Made by a program: the position numbers and the translations under genes. Positions 36,773-45,505 of a stretch of 64,000 nucleotides of DNA are shown piece by piece. Under the pieces are notes generated by a model. The model was not told the origin of the DNA, did no database searches, and was given only the letters and a program-made list of their open reading frames with translations. The first letter of the stretch is position 1. The number at the start of each line of letters is the position of its first letter. This stretch comes from Octadecabacter arcticus 238 (lineage in GTDB: Bacteria > Pseudomonadota > Alphaproteobacteria > Rhodobacterales > Rhodobacteraceae): assembly GCF_000155735.2 (NCBI RefSeq), contig NC_020908.1, forward strand, positions 4,897,501 to 4,961,500, written 5' to 3'.

Positions 36773-36850
36773 TAAATAAAGGGACAACTCCGCTTTGAAA
36801 ACAAATGACTTTTTTTACGCCCAATTCTGATTAATTAGGGCACAACGACA

Positions 36851-36996
36851 GTGAGGGTGCAAAATTAATCAAGTTCTTCAAATGTTCTCCCTTATCGTTA
36901 CTCAGCGAACAAACCTTGATGGGGTGGATGCTTCCTCCCGACGGCATCAAAGTGCCAATGTACGTGGTCAGTGCCACAAAAAGAGGAGAAAGCACC
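36851..36996. other. IS110 upstream region
   Basis: 146 bases with no gene. It probably contains the IS110 left end (GGGGTGGATGCTTCCTCCC region), whose boundary cannot be fixed because IS110 elements lack terminal inverted repeats. AGAGGAG precedes the transposase ATG. Confidence 0.45.
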
Positions 36997-38025
36997 ATGA
37001 ATGAAGTTACACTAATTGGCGTCGATTTGGCAAAATCTGTCTTTCAGGCGCACGGAGCAGCGGCGGACGGGTCGACAATTTTCCGCAAAAAGTTGACCCG
37101 AATTCAATTTGCTAAATTCATGGCTGAGCAACCACCTTGCGTCGTTGCGATGGAGGCCTGTGGAAGTGCTCATTATTGGGCCCGCGAAATGACGAAGCTT
37201 GGCCATACGGCCCGTCTCATTGCGCCTATCTACGTGAAGCCATTCGTAAAGCGCCAAAAGAATGATGTCGCCGACGCAGAAGCCATAGCTGAGGCGGCGT
37301 CGCGTCCCAATATGCGTTTTGTTCCGGTTAAATCCGAGGAACAACAAGCCCGCTCGGCGCTATTTCGAACACGTGAGTTGCTAGTTCGGCAGCGTACTCA
37401 GGCAGCAAACGCACTGCGCTCTCATTTGGCAGAATTCGGGATTATCGTGCCAAAGTGTATGTGTAATGTGAAGCGCCTCGTCACATATGTTGACGATCCT
37501 CAACGGCTTCTCCCTAAAAGTCTGCGAGATTTGGGATTGATGTATTTGCTTCAAATCGCAGATCTCAAACATCAGATTGACCAGTTGGAAAAATCAATTA
37601 AATCAGAAGCTCAAGACAGCCAAATCTCGCGGCGACTTCAGACAATGCCAGGGGTCGGCCCCATTGTAGCCATGGCAATAGAAGCCTTTGCACCGGATAT
37701 GAGCAATTTCAAGTGTGGTCGTAATTTTTCCGCATGGCTCGGATTGGTTCCGCGACAACACTCAACCGGTGGCAAGCAAATATTGGGACGCACGTCGAAG
37801 GTGGGCCAAAAGGACATACGCCGACTTCTAATTATAGGGGCTATGTCTGTTATCAAAGCGACAACAATTAGGGGCACGGTCAAAGGTTCATGGCTTGAGC
37901 GTATGCTTGCCAAGAAACCCCGTATGCTGGTCGCCATTGCCCTTGCTAACAAAATGGCGCGCTCAATCTGGGCGATGCTGACACGAGGAGAGAATTATCG
38001 GAATCCGATGATGGCGGCGGCCTAA
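36997..38025 (+). CDS. IS110-family transposase (DEDD recombinase)
   Basis: 342 residues. The N-terminal RuvC-like domain has IGVDLAKSVFQAHG, VAMEACGSAHYW and KNDVADAEAIAEAA, carrying the DEDD residues. The C-terminal transposase_20 domain has LQTMPGVGPIVAMAI, NFSAWLGLVPRQHSTGGK, and GAMSV with the catalytic serine region. Full length, with a good ribosome binding site. It appears functional. Confidence 0.93.
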   Translation: MNEVTLIGVDLAKSVFQAHGAAADGSTIFRKKLTRIQFAKFMAEQPPCVVAMEACGSAHYWAREMTKLGHTARLIAPIYVKPFVKRQKNDVADAEAIAEAASRPNMRFVPVKSEEQQARSALFRTRELLVRQRTQAANALRSHLAEFGIIVPKCMCNVKRLVTYVDDPQRLLPKSLRDLGLMYLLQIADLKHQIDQLEKSIKSEAQDSQISRRLQTMPGVGPIVAMAIEAFAPDMSNFKCGRNFSAWLGLVPRQHSTGGKQILGRTSKVGQKDIRRLLIIGAMSVIKATTIRGTVKGSWLERMLAKKPRMLVAIALANKMARSIWAMLTRGENYRNPMMAAA

Positions 38026-38224
38026 ATAGCAACCATTATTCATCGGTATGTTGGGATGTGAGAGGTGTACGATATTTATGGGCAAATGATCGAGTAGATC
38101 CGGAACAGGAAAACCAGTTCATCGCATAGCGCTCAGAGCGCGTAACCTTGTAATGGACCTGATCCGCGAACTATCCATAACGGCCCGCGGCTTCCAAAAA
38201 CGTCGCACATTCGAGGCCTGACAC
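38026..38224. other. IS110 right flank and recombinase upstream region
   Basis: About 200 bases with no gene. The segment GGAACAGGAAAACCAG near 38104 looks like the downstream end of IS110-type elements. The junction with the recombinase remnant is unclear. Confidence 0.4.
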
Positions 38225-38710
38225 ATGACCGCACCCGATCACATGTTCAAAAATGTCAAAAAAGCAACTTGCATTAACGGAAGCATCCACACATGCGATG
38301 ACGCCGATAGGATGGAAAAAGGCGACGTGCTGATCGTCACCAAGCTTGATCGCCTGGGCCGTGACGCCATCGATGTCAGCACCACCGTCGCAAAACTTGA
38401 AGAAATAGGCATCCGCGTTCATTGCCTCGCATTGGGTGGCGTTGACCTCACCAGTTCAGCTGGGAAGATGACGATGAACGTCATTAACGCTGTAGCTCAG
38501 TTCGAACGTGATCTGCTCATCGAACGTACGCAATCTGGCCTCGCCCGTGCCAAAGCTGAAGGTAAGCTTTTGGGGCGGCCATCAGCCCTATCAGCGGATC
38601 AGCAGGTGGAAGTGAAGGAAAAAATCAAAAACGGAGAGGCAATCTCAGCCATCGCACGCCTTTTCGAAACCAGCAGGCAAACAATCATGCGCGTCAGAGA
38701 CCAAGCATAG
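38225..38710 (+). pseudogene. Serine recombinase (resolvase/invertase), N-terminus lost
   Basis: The 161-residue frame keeps [57 protein letters not shown] and a C-terminal HTH ([20 protein letters not shown]). Normal proteins begin about 55 residues earlier with the Y-x-R-V-S motif holding the catalytic Ser. Here that part is replaced by unrelated residues ([17 protein letters not shown]). Without the Ser it cannot recombine DNA. It may still bind DNA through the HTH. Confidence 0.82.
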
Positions 38711-38712
38711 TT

Positions 38713-38741
38713 CTATGTCGTGTTTCGTACCTTTATGCAAA
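38713..38741 (+). repeat. 29-bp motif shared with the DUF736 upstream region
   Basis: CTATGTCGTGTTTCGTACC plus TTTATGCAAA begins two bases after the recombinase stop. It recurs with two changes on the minus strand at 63594-63622. It may be a recombination site or the end of an old transposon. Confidence 0.5.
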
Positions 38742-38810
38742 CGTACCCATCTTTAGGAAGAGATGGACATCTCATATTTCCATCAACATCTGATCATCAT
38801 TAATAAGCTG

Positions 38811-38878
38811 GCGAGAGGCAGCTACCCGATTGGATATGTTTGCTCTCTTATGGCCCGCCTTTCTATTCTGAATGCGAC
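38811..38878 (+). promoter_or_regulatory. 68-bp segment shared upstream of two surface-protein genes
   Basis: GCGAGAGGCAGCTA ... TGCTCTCTTAT ... CTTTCTATTCT lies 66 bases before the first pilin start. It is largely conserved at 51383-51449, which lies 83 bases before the truncated surface-protein gene at 51532. A common promoter or operator is the simplest reading; a shared IS end cannot be excluded. Confidence 0.5.
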
Positions 38879-38943
38879 ATTATCTTCTTGAATTTTAAAG
38901 GTAATTTTACTTAAGAAATGTCCCCGATATAAGGAGAAGCGCA

Positions 38944-39438
38944 GTGAGACCAAAACATGTCGTCATAGTCTTTGCAGTATCGTTTCTTGCGGGCACAAAC
39001 TTGGCGCAGGCACAGACCGCAACGGGCACAATGGGGGTGGGCGCTGAAGTTAATAGAAACTGTACGCTCTCGGCCGAAAATCTCAACTTTGGTAATCTGA
39101 GCGTGGATACGACTAACACGACCTCAGTGGTCGTCACTCTGGCCTGCAACGGTGTGACAACAGTCACGACCGTTCTGGTTGGAATGGGCGAGAATGCAGC
39201 GCCGGCCACCCAGCGCAACATGAAGTTAGGAACGGGAACCGACGTGGTGCCCTACACGCTACATGTCCTCGAAGCGGGTGGTGCCGATATCGCCACGGAA
39301 GGTGCTGTCACGCTGGTTAAGGTGGGCACGACCAACACTTATCAGGTGACGCTCTATGGCCGGAGCCAGCCTAGCACCGACTATGCGAAGGGAACCTACA
39401 GTGACGCCGTCCTCCTAACCGCAGTCTATGCACCTTGA
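38944..39438 (+). CDS. SCPU-domain major pilin (CsuA/B-like), first copy
   Basis: A 164-residue secreted pilin subunit of the archaic chaperone-usher type. The signal peptide ends at AQAQ (residue 24). The mature part is one SCPU (spore coat U) Ig-like domain with C40 and C68, the usual disulfide pair, and ends in the donor-strand-like TYSDAVLLTAVYAP. GTG 38944 has AAGGAG eight bases upstream. It is first in a five-gene plus-strand operon. Confidence 0.85.
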   Translation: MRPKHVVIVFAVSFLAGTNLAQAQTATGTMGVGAEVNRNCTLSAENLNFGNLSVDTTNTTSVVVTLACNGVTTVTTVLVGMGENAAPATQRNMKLGTGTDVVPYTLHVLEAGGADIATEGAVTLVKVGTTNTYQVTLYGRSQPSTDYAKGTYSDAVLLTAVYAP

Positions 39439-39495
39439 CCCAAAGGGATCGATGATATTTAACCAACGCCTCCTTGATAGAAAAAGAGAAGCGCA

Positions 39496-39990
39496 GTGAG
39501 GTCAAAACATGCCGTCATAGTCTTTGCAGTATCGTTGCTTGCGGGCACAAACTTGGCGCAGGCACAGACCGCAACGGGCTCCATGGGTGTGGGTGCTAAA
39601 GTTACAAGAACCGTTACACTCTCGGCTGAGGATCTTCTTTTTGGCGATCTAAGCGTGGGTACGGCTAACACGGCCTCAGCGGTCGTCACACTGGCCTTCA
39701 ACGGTGTGTTGACCGACACGACCGTTCTGGTCGGAATGGGCGAGAATGCAGCGCCGGCCACCCAGCGCAACATGAAGTTAGGAACGGGAACCGACGTGGT
39801 GCCCTACACGCTACATGTCCTCGAAGCGGGTGGTGCCGATATCGCCACGAGAGGTGCTGTCACGCTGGTTAAGGTGGCCAAGACCAATACTTATAAGGTG
39901 ACGCTCTATATCCGGAGCCAGCCTAGCACCGACTATGCGAAGGGAACCTACAGTGACGCCGTCGTCCTAACCGCAGTCTATGCACCTTGA
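39496..39990 (+). CDS. SCPU-domain pilin, second tandem copy without cysteines
   Basis: 164 residues, a paralogue of the preceding gene with the same signal peptide and ending. The C-terminal half is almost base-for-base identical to the first copy (shared run from GAATGCAGCG near 39743), while the N-terminal half has diverged. Both cysteines are gone: NRNCTL became TRTVTL and LACNG became LAFNG. Loss of the pair together suggests a fold without the disulfide rather than random decay. It starts at GTG 39496. Confidence 0.85.
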   Translation: MRSKHAVIVFAVSLLAGTNLAQAQTATGSMGVGAKVTRTVTLSAEDLLFGDLSVGTANTASAVVTLAFNGVLTDTTVLVGMGENAAPATQRNMKLGTGTDVVPYTLHVLEAGGADIATRGAVTLVKVAKTNTYKVTLYIRSQPSTDYAKGTYSDAVVLTAVYAP

Positions 39991-40009
39991 CCCAAAGGGA
40001 TCGATCCAC

Positions 40010-40447
40010 ATGTTGAAACTTGTACGCACGACGATCGCCGCAGCCATCCTTGGCACCGCAATAGCCATAGCCGGGGCAGTCGTTGCCGAAGGATTTTCGG
40101 TTTCCCCAACATCCTTGACAGTGCCCACCGGGGGTCAACAGACCACGCTGACCGTAGAGTCGAGTGGCGCTGGAGAAACCCTTGGCCAAGTGCGTGTAAT
40201 GCGTTGGCTTCGGGATGGCGGGCAGAACAAGCTGATTCCGACGCGGGATGTGGTGGCAAGTCCACCGGCACTGCGGATGAGGGGAAATCAGGAAATCACG
40301 ATCCGGTTGATCCGCACTGCTAAGACACCGGTAACTGGTCAGGAATGCTATCGCGTGCTGGTCGATCAGCTGCCGGGCCCGCGAGAGCGGGATGACGGGG
40401 TCAGGTTCATGCTCCGGCATTCCGTACCACTGTGTTTTCGCAGCTAG
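40010..40447 (+). pseudogene. Periplasmic pilus chaperone, C-terminal domain missing
   Basis: 145 residues with a signal peptide (ending near AVVAEG) and a complete first Ig domain (FSVSPTSLTVPTGGQQTTLT, VRVMRWLRDGG, and ECYRVLVDQLPGP, the conserved arginine strand region). Chaperones of this class are about 240 residues long. Here TAG ends the frame after HSVPLCFRS, and a short tail resembling a normal C-terminus (AAGRRRDVALPPGT) remains in another frame to 40502. An internal deletion of roughly 270 bp is inferred. ATG 40010 has AAGGGA upstream. The pilus may not assemble unless another chaperone helps. Confidence 0.72.
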
Positions 40448-40517
40448 CCTGCTTATCGCGGCGGGACGGCGACGCGACGTTGCGCTGCCACCCGGCACAT
40501 GACGGAGGGAGAGATAG

Positions 40518-42923
40518 ATGCTCAATTGGGGATGGAGCCTCGCATTTGCGACAGCCTTTTGCGTCGCCGGAATAGCGGCTGATCAGTCCCTTTGTGCGCA
40601 GTCAATGGACGCACCGGCGTGGCGGTCGGTGGATGCATCTTCCACAGATGCCACGTGGGACTATGACCCGGTCACGGACGAAGCGCTGTATCTTCTGGTT
40701 TCGGTGAACGGTCAGAGCACCGGCCTGATCGCCGAATTCAAGCTGTCACGCCAATCCAATCGCATGTCAGCCCGGCGAAGCGAACTGGAACGCGTCGGGA
40801 TTTCCGCCCCTCGCAACCTGAGCGGGACGCTTTTTCTGGACCATATCCCGGGACTTGCCTACAACTATGACGCACCGACACAAACCCTGCATCTTACGGC
40901 AGATGCTGCGGTGCTTGTTCCAGCCGAGATTTCCGCCACCCCTCGTCGTGAGATGCCGCAGGTCCAGACTGGCTTTGGTCTCGTCCTGAACTACCGAGTG
41001 TCGGCTAACCTTGGCTACAATGTCCCGAGCGCTGACTTCAGACGTTCCGATGCGTTCGCAGGACTTGAGCTGCGGGCTTACACGCCGCTCGGTGTCCTGA
41101 CCCACACCGGCTCTGTCAGTGCGCCACTGAGCTATTCGGGCCAAGCTGCCGTCAGACGCCATGACACGTATTTTACGAGCCACTTGCCTGGCCAGATGTT
41201 GACCCTGACGGCTGGGGACTTCACTACAACCGGTCTCGCCTGGACGCGTCCGGTCCGCATGGGCGGGCTGCAAGCCCGACGGGATTTTTCGTTGCGCAAC
41301 GACGTGGTGACCAATCCGCTGTTGTCCTATTCCGGAACGGCAACGGTGCCCTCGACCATCGACGTCTTTGTGGACAACCTTCGCGCATATTCCGGGGCCA
41401 TCCCTGCTGGGCCCTTCAACCTGACGGATGTTCCTATGATCACCAGTAGTGGCGAGGCCGTCTTCGTGATCCGTGATGCAGGTGGCAATGAACAGTCAAC
41501 CACCGTCCCGTTCTTTGCGACACAGAACCTTCTTGCAAGGGGCACACTAGACTATTCGCTGAACATCGGACGGCTGCGCCAGACTTCGAGCAATGGCGAT
41601 ATATCCTATGATGACAAGATAGCCAGAGCAGCCAGTCTGCGCTATGGGCTATCTGACCGCCTGACGGTCGAAGCGCATGCCGAAGCAATGAATGACATGT
41701 GGATGGCCGGGCTGGGCCTGAGCACAGCACTGTTCAATCGTGCCGAGGTCACACTGGCTGCAGGCAAGAGTGCAAACGGGGCCGAGACCGGCAGCTTTGC
41801 ATACGGAACTTTGCGCACCGAACTGGCAGGAATCCAGGTTAATTTGAGTAGCACACGCTATTTTGGAAATTATCAAGATCTAGCGTCGATCTCAACGTCA
41901 GATTTGCTGGGCATCTCCCAAGGCCCCGTCAAGGCGCTGGACGCCTTGTCGCTGACCTTCCCCATCTTTGCGAACGAGGACAGAATCGGGCTGAGGGTGA
42001 TCAATTCGGAACGCAGAAACATGACGAACACGTTTCTGCATGCCTCTTATTATCGGCAACTTCCCGGGCCGTCGGCAGCGCTTCGGGTTTCTGCGTTCCA
42101 GGATGTCGTTGGGGATGGAGGCAGTGGTATATCGGTCAGCTTGTCGTTTCTGCTGGGACCAGGGACACATGCCAGAGCAGGACTGCGCCGCGACCGATCA
42201 GGCAACATCACTCCTGTCGCCAGCCTATCGCAATCGGCAGATCGGGCACCGGGCAGTTTTGGCTATCGCATCGCCCTGTCACATGAGACCGCGGCGCTGA
42301 GGGCGACGTATCAGACGAGCTACGGTCGTGGAAATCTGGCACTGCGTGACAGTAGTCATGGCACCGATGTCATTGCCAGGTTAGATGGGGCACTCGTCCT
42401 TGCGGGGGGTGGGCTCTTTGCTAGCAACAGGGTCGTCGACGGATTTGCAATCGTCAACGTGGGTGTGCCGGATGTCCCAGTAAGCCTCAACAACCGGTTG
42501 GTTGCCGAAACCGGACCGTTCGGCCGAGCGATAGTCCCCGATTTGACATCTTTCCGAGTGAACAGAATTTCGATCAATCCCCTGGCTCTGCCGCTGGATG
42601 CAAATCTTGTGGCAACGGCACAGGACGTGGTCCCAGCGCGGCACTCTGGCGTCACCGTCGATTTCGAGGGCAATACCGATAGCGCCGCGCTTGTCGTTCT
42701 GCGAGACGCTGCGGGAACGCTGCTGCAGCCCGGCAGCACCGTCCGGTTGGAGGGGAATTCGACCCCGTTTACTGTGGGATATGACGGCGAAGTCTGGATC
42801 GAGGGCCTGGGTGCGCAAAATCATATTATTGTCGAAACCTCCAACATTACATGTGCGGCGGAGTTTACTTATGCCAAGACCTCTAATGCGCAAGTCTATA
42901 TCGATGGGGTGGAATGCCGATGA
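40518..42923 (+). CDS. Outer-membrane fimbrial usher (CsuD/FimD-like)
   Basis: 801 residues, the usual usher length. A signal peptide (to about residue 28) is followed by the N-terminal chaperone-binding region. The barrel strands include LRAYTPLGVLTHTGSVSAPL, PSTIDVFVDNLRAYSGAIPA (plug region), LARGTLDYSLNIGRLR, and YASYYRQLP-like turns. The C-terminal plug/CTD ends in TYAKTSNAQVYIDGVECR. It would form the export pore for the SCPU pilins. It has AGGGAGAG before ATG 40518, and its stop overlaps the next gene. Confidence 0.88.
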   Translation: MLNWGWSLAFATAFCVAGIAADQSLCAQSMDAPAWRSVDASSTDATWDYDPVTDEALYLLVSVNGQSTGLIAEFKLSRQSNRMSARRSELERVGISAPRNLSGTLFLDHIPGLAYNYDAPTQTLHLTADAAVLVPAEISATPRREMPQVQTGFGLVLNYRVSANLGYNVPSADFRRSDAFAGLELRAYTPLGVLTHTGSVSAPLSYSGQAAVRRHDTYFTSHLPGQMLTLTAGDFTTTGLAWTRPVRMGGLQARRDFSLRNDVVTNPLLSYSGTATVPSTIDVFVDNLRAYSGAIPAGPFNLTDVPMITSSGEAVFVIRDAGGNEQSTTVPFFATQNLLARGTLDYSLNIGRLRQTSSNGDISYDDKIARAASLRYGLSDRLTVEAHAEAMNDMWMAGLGLSTALFNRAEVTLAAGKSANGAETGSFAYGTLRTELAGIQVNLSSTRYFGNYQDLASISTSDLLGISQGPVKALDALSLTFPIFANEDRIGLRVINSERRNMTNTFLHASYYRQLPGPSAALRVSAFQDVVGDGGSGISVSLSFLLGPGTHARAGLRRDRSGNITPVASLSQSADRAPGSFGYRIALSHETAALRATYQTSYGRGNLALRDSSHGTDVIARLDGALVLAGGGLFASNRVVDGFAIVNVGVPDVPVSLNNRLVAETGPFGRAIVPDLTSFRVNRISINPLALPLDANLVATAQDVVPARHSGVTVDFEGNTDSAALVVLRDAAGTLLQPGSTVRLEGNSTPFTVGYDGEVWIEGLGAQNHIIVETSNITCAAEFTYAKTSNAQVYIDGVECR

Positions 42924-43849
42924 TGCTGCGTGGTCTTATTCTATCTGCCGTCTTGTCCCTCTTCGCCCTGCAGGCCCGCGCGGCACTGGTCTGCGAGACC
43001 AATATTGTTTCCCTGGATTTTGGGACGATCTCAGTCCGGGATGGACTGCCCCAGCAGACCAGTGGCCCGGTCACAATTTCCTGCTTTGGCGGCACACCAG
43101 GTACGACGATACAGGCCTGCCTGACCCTCGGTTCGGGCAGTGGTGGGGCAGCTGCGGGCCAATCACCCCGCTATCTGACCAGAGCGGGCTCCGCGACACT
43201 TCAGTATCAGCTTAGCAGCCAAAACAGCTTTTCCAACGGCGGCACGACGTGGGAGGCCGTCGGATATGCCATGGCACTCGATGCAACTGGCAGCGCCATG
43301 ATTGCGCCGACGCTCTATGCAGAGGTGACGGCGGTTGGGTCAAATGCGATCGTCGGAGCTTACAGTTCCCATTTTGACGCCGGCGTAGATACTGAAATAT
43401 CCTATGGCGCGCTCGGGTGCGACCAGTCCGACCCCGCAAGCGCCTTCACGGTTAGCGCAACCTTAACGACCAGTTGTACAATAAACGTCTCAAACATGGA
43501 CTTTGGTGTCATCGATACAGCAATTGTCGCACCGGTGGACCAGACAGCAACCATTGAGGTGTCCTGCACAAATGCCTCACCATACACGATCAGTATCGGC
43601 TCAGGCCTTCAGCCCGCAGACGCCGGAGCAACGGGTCGGCGCATGGCGAATGGCCCCAATCTGCTTGCGTACGGACTCTATCATGATCCGTCACGAACCT
43701 CCGCATGGGGCGTCAGCCCGGCGACGGTGGCTGAGGGCTTCGGCACGGGCGCATATCAGTTGTTGACGGTCTACGGGAGAATTTTTGGCAATCAAACGAT
43801 GTCCATTGGCAGTTACTCGGACTCGGTCGTAGTGACGGTTACCTACTGA
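42914..43849 (+). CDS. Two-domain SCPU tip protein (CsuE-like)
   Basis: About 310 residues. A signal peptide (LILSAVLSLFALQARA) is followed by two SCPU domains, each beginning with a cysteine strand (LVCETNIVSLDFGTISVRDG at about 24 and TSCTINVSNMDFGVIDTA at about 187) and ending in a donor-strand-like motif (NAIVGAYSSHFDAGV, and SIGSYSDSVVVTVTY at the C-terminus). This layout is that of the Csu tip adhesin. ATG 42914, 42920 or 42923 are possible starts; all overlap the usher stop, so translation is coupled. An IS5 end begins right at the stop codon. Confidence 0.83.
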   Translation: MPMMLRGLILSAVLSLFALQARAALVCETNIVSLDFGTISVRDGLPQQTSGPVTISCFGGTPGTTIQACLTLGSGSGGAAAGQSPRYLTRAGSATLQYQLSSQNSFSNGGTTWEAVGYAMALDATGSAMIAPTLYAEVTAVGSNAIVGAYSSHFDAGVDTEISYGALGCDQSDPASAFTVSATLTTSCTINVSNMDFGVIDTAIVAPVDQTATIEVSCTNASPYTISIGSGLQPADAGATGRRMANGPNLLAYGLYHDPSRTSAWGVSPATVAEGFGTGAYQLLTVYGRIFGNQTMSIGSYSDSVVVTVTY

Positions 43850-44339
43850 GGGCGTTGTTGCAGGGACCCCAGCGGGTCTGCTAGACACCTAGCTTGCCAA
43901 CGACTTGGATATTCATGATGCCGCATAAATTCAACGCTTCCCGCCGCCACAAGTTTGAAAAGAAGTGACAGAAGGTCACCAACTGGCGAGTGTACAATGA
44001 AGGCCTGCGTCAGCGTGGTGATGTGACAATTTGGTTAAGCCCTGAGGTTGAAGATAAGTGGCTTGCCGATAAACGTCAGACGCCAGGCGGCCAACCCACA
44101 TACTCTGATATGGTCATATCAGTATGCCTGACGCTGGGTATGGTTTTCAAACAACCTTTGCGGCAGACGCAAGGATTGGTCGGCAGTTTGGCGCGGCTTA
44201 TGGGGCTGGATGTTCCCGTTCCGGATTTCTCGACCCTCTCGCGGAGAGGTCCGGAGCTCAGCATGCCAGAAAAATCTAAAGCCCAAAGGGCCGGCCCAAT
44301 CGAATTAGTTGTAGATAGTACGGGTCTGAAGATATTTGG
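43850..44339 (+). pseudogene. IS5-family transposase, N-terminal fragment D
   Basis: It starts with the end sequence GGGCGTTGTTGCAGGG at 43850. The frame from 43917 reads MPHKFNASRRHKFEKK, then a stop, then QKVTNWRVYNEGLRQRGDVT, LARLMGLDVPVPDFSTLSRR and IELVVDSTGLKIFG with the first catalytic Asp. It is cut there by the IS4 element. Confidence 0.8.
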
Positions 44340-45505
44340 CATACTACACGACAGTAGGGTGGTTGAGGGTGTCAGAAGGTGATTTAGGAGCGGACTCTTA
44401 TCGCTAAAAAGGGTTCCACTGATGATCACGAAAGCCCTGACGACCCGCAAGAAGAGGTTATCCCCCCATTTAGAGTTGAGCAACAGTCGCCTTGAAACGA
44501 TGTGCCTCTTGATCATGGGAATGGTGAATGCCCGGACGGTAAATTTGAGCCATCTGGCCTGTGAGTTTCCTACCGATAGCAAGGTTGAAAGCACCTACCG
44601 TCGCCTACAACGCTTTTTCCAGCATGTTGATCTTGGCTCGGATTGGGCGGCCCCCTTGCTTGTTGAAATGATTGGTTCTGGCCCCACCTGGCATTTATGC
44701 TTGGACCGAACAAATTGGAAAATTAGCCAACGCCATGTCAACTTCTTGGTCTTAGCCCTTGTCACACGCCGCCACCGTATTCCGTTGATGTGGAGCGTTT
44801 TGGGGCGTGCAGGGAACAGCGATACTGCTCAGCGCATTGCCTTGATGAAACGTTATCTGTCGGTGTTTGAGGTCTCCACCATCAAGTTCTTGTTAGCGGA
44901 CCGGGAATTCATTGGAGCACAATGGTTGGATTTTCTTCATAAAAACAACGTCCCATTTGTCATCCGTATCAAAGCAAACCAACTTGTGACCACACAGGAC
45001 GGGAAAACGCAAAATCTAAGCACCTTGTTGCGCACCTGTCGCGGTAAGCGCAACTTTGATGCCCGATTTGGAGGCAACAATTTGGGGGAGGCCACGTGGT
45101 TTAGCTTTGCTGCAAAGCGCATCAAGGGGGGTGAGCTTTTGATCGTCGTCTCTAATCGGCCCGCACATCGGGCCCTCGCCACCTACAAGAAAAGATGGGC
45201 CATTGAGAGCCTCTTTGGCGACACAAAGGCACGCGGCTTCAATCTTGAAGACACACGACTAACCATCTCCCAAAAACTTGAGCTTCTTTTAGGTCTCGTT
45301 GCGCTCGCGGTTGCATGGGCATCTAAAACCGCCACAAAGCTTATTGGAGGCGGGAAAATGAAGCGGAAAAAACACGGATATTTTGCAAAGTCATTCTTTC
45401 GAATTGGCTTCGATCAGCTCCGTAAACTGCTCAGGTCAGACCCAAACGCCGCTGTCTCACCGTGGCTACTAATTCCACCCATAATCACAAGAGTCGTGTA
45501 GTATG
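44340..45505 (+). mobile_element. IS4-family element, copy 1 (complete)
   Basis: It has terminal repeats CATACTACACGAC and the exact complement GTCGTGTAGTATG, 1166 bp in all. The left flank is IS5 and the right flank is an IS30-like gene, with no matching duplication. A 225-bp right-end fragment of the same element is at 56515-56739. Confidence 0.88.
44422..45501 (+). CDS. IS4-family transposase
   Basis: 359 residues with the DDE layout of IS4-type proteins: HLCLDRTNWKISQRH (first Asp), FLLADREFIGAQWLDFL (second Asp) and YKKRWAIESLFGDTKARGFN (Glu in the YREK-like motif). It ends inside the right terminal repeat. No lesion is seen. Confidence 0.92.
   Translation: MITKALTTRKKRLSPHLELSNSRLETMCLLIMGMVNARTVNLSHLACEFPTDSKVESTYRRLQRFFQHVDLGSDWAAPLLVEMIGSGPTWHLCLDRTNWKISQRHVNFLVLALVTRRHRIPLMWSVLGRAGNSDTAQRIALMKRYLSVFEVSTIKFLLADREFIGAQWLDFLHKNNVPFVIRIKANQLVTTQDGKTQNLSTLLRTCRGKRNFDARFGGNNLGEATWFSFAAKRIKGGELLIVVSNRPAHRALATYKKRWAIESLFGDTKARGFNLEDTRLTISQKLELLLGLVALAVAWASKTATKLIGGGKMKRKKHGYFAKSFFRIGFDQLRKLLRSDPNAAVSPWLLIPPIITRVV

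Larger units (their letters stand above)
35277..36850. repeat. Box element, copy 1 (mirrored TGTGCCCTTAATTA boxes), split by ISAs1
   Basis: The outer ends TGTCATTGTACCC and GGGCACAACGACA are inverted repeats that continue through CTAATTAATCAGA. Related boxes occur at 35283-35298 and 35334-35348 (one orientation) and at 35524-35536, 35544-35554, 36773-36786 and 36829-36844 (opposite orientation). TTATCCACA at 35499-35507 equals the DnaA-box consensus. Without ISAs1 it would be about 0.35 kb and has no gene. It could be a non-autonomous mobile element or a captured iteron-type origin. Copy 2 is at 58692-59560. Confidence 0.6.

Noticed and set aside
44252..44266. Another micro-element at CCCTCTCGCGGAGAGG in the IS5 fragment
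   Set aside because: The sequence encodes the ordinary STLSRR segment of IS5 transposases; there is no extra length and the second hairpin is absent.
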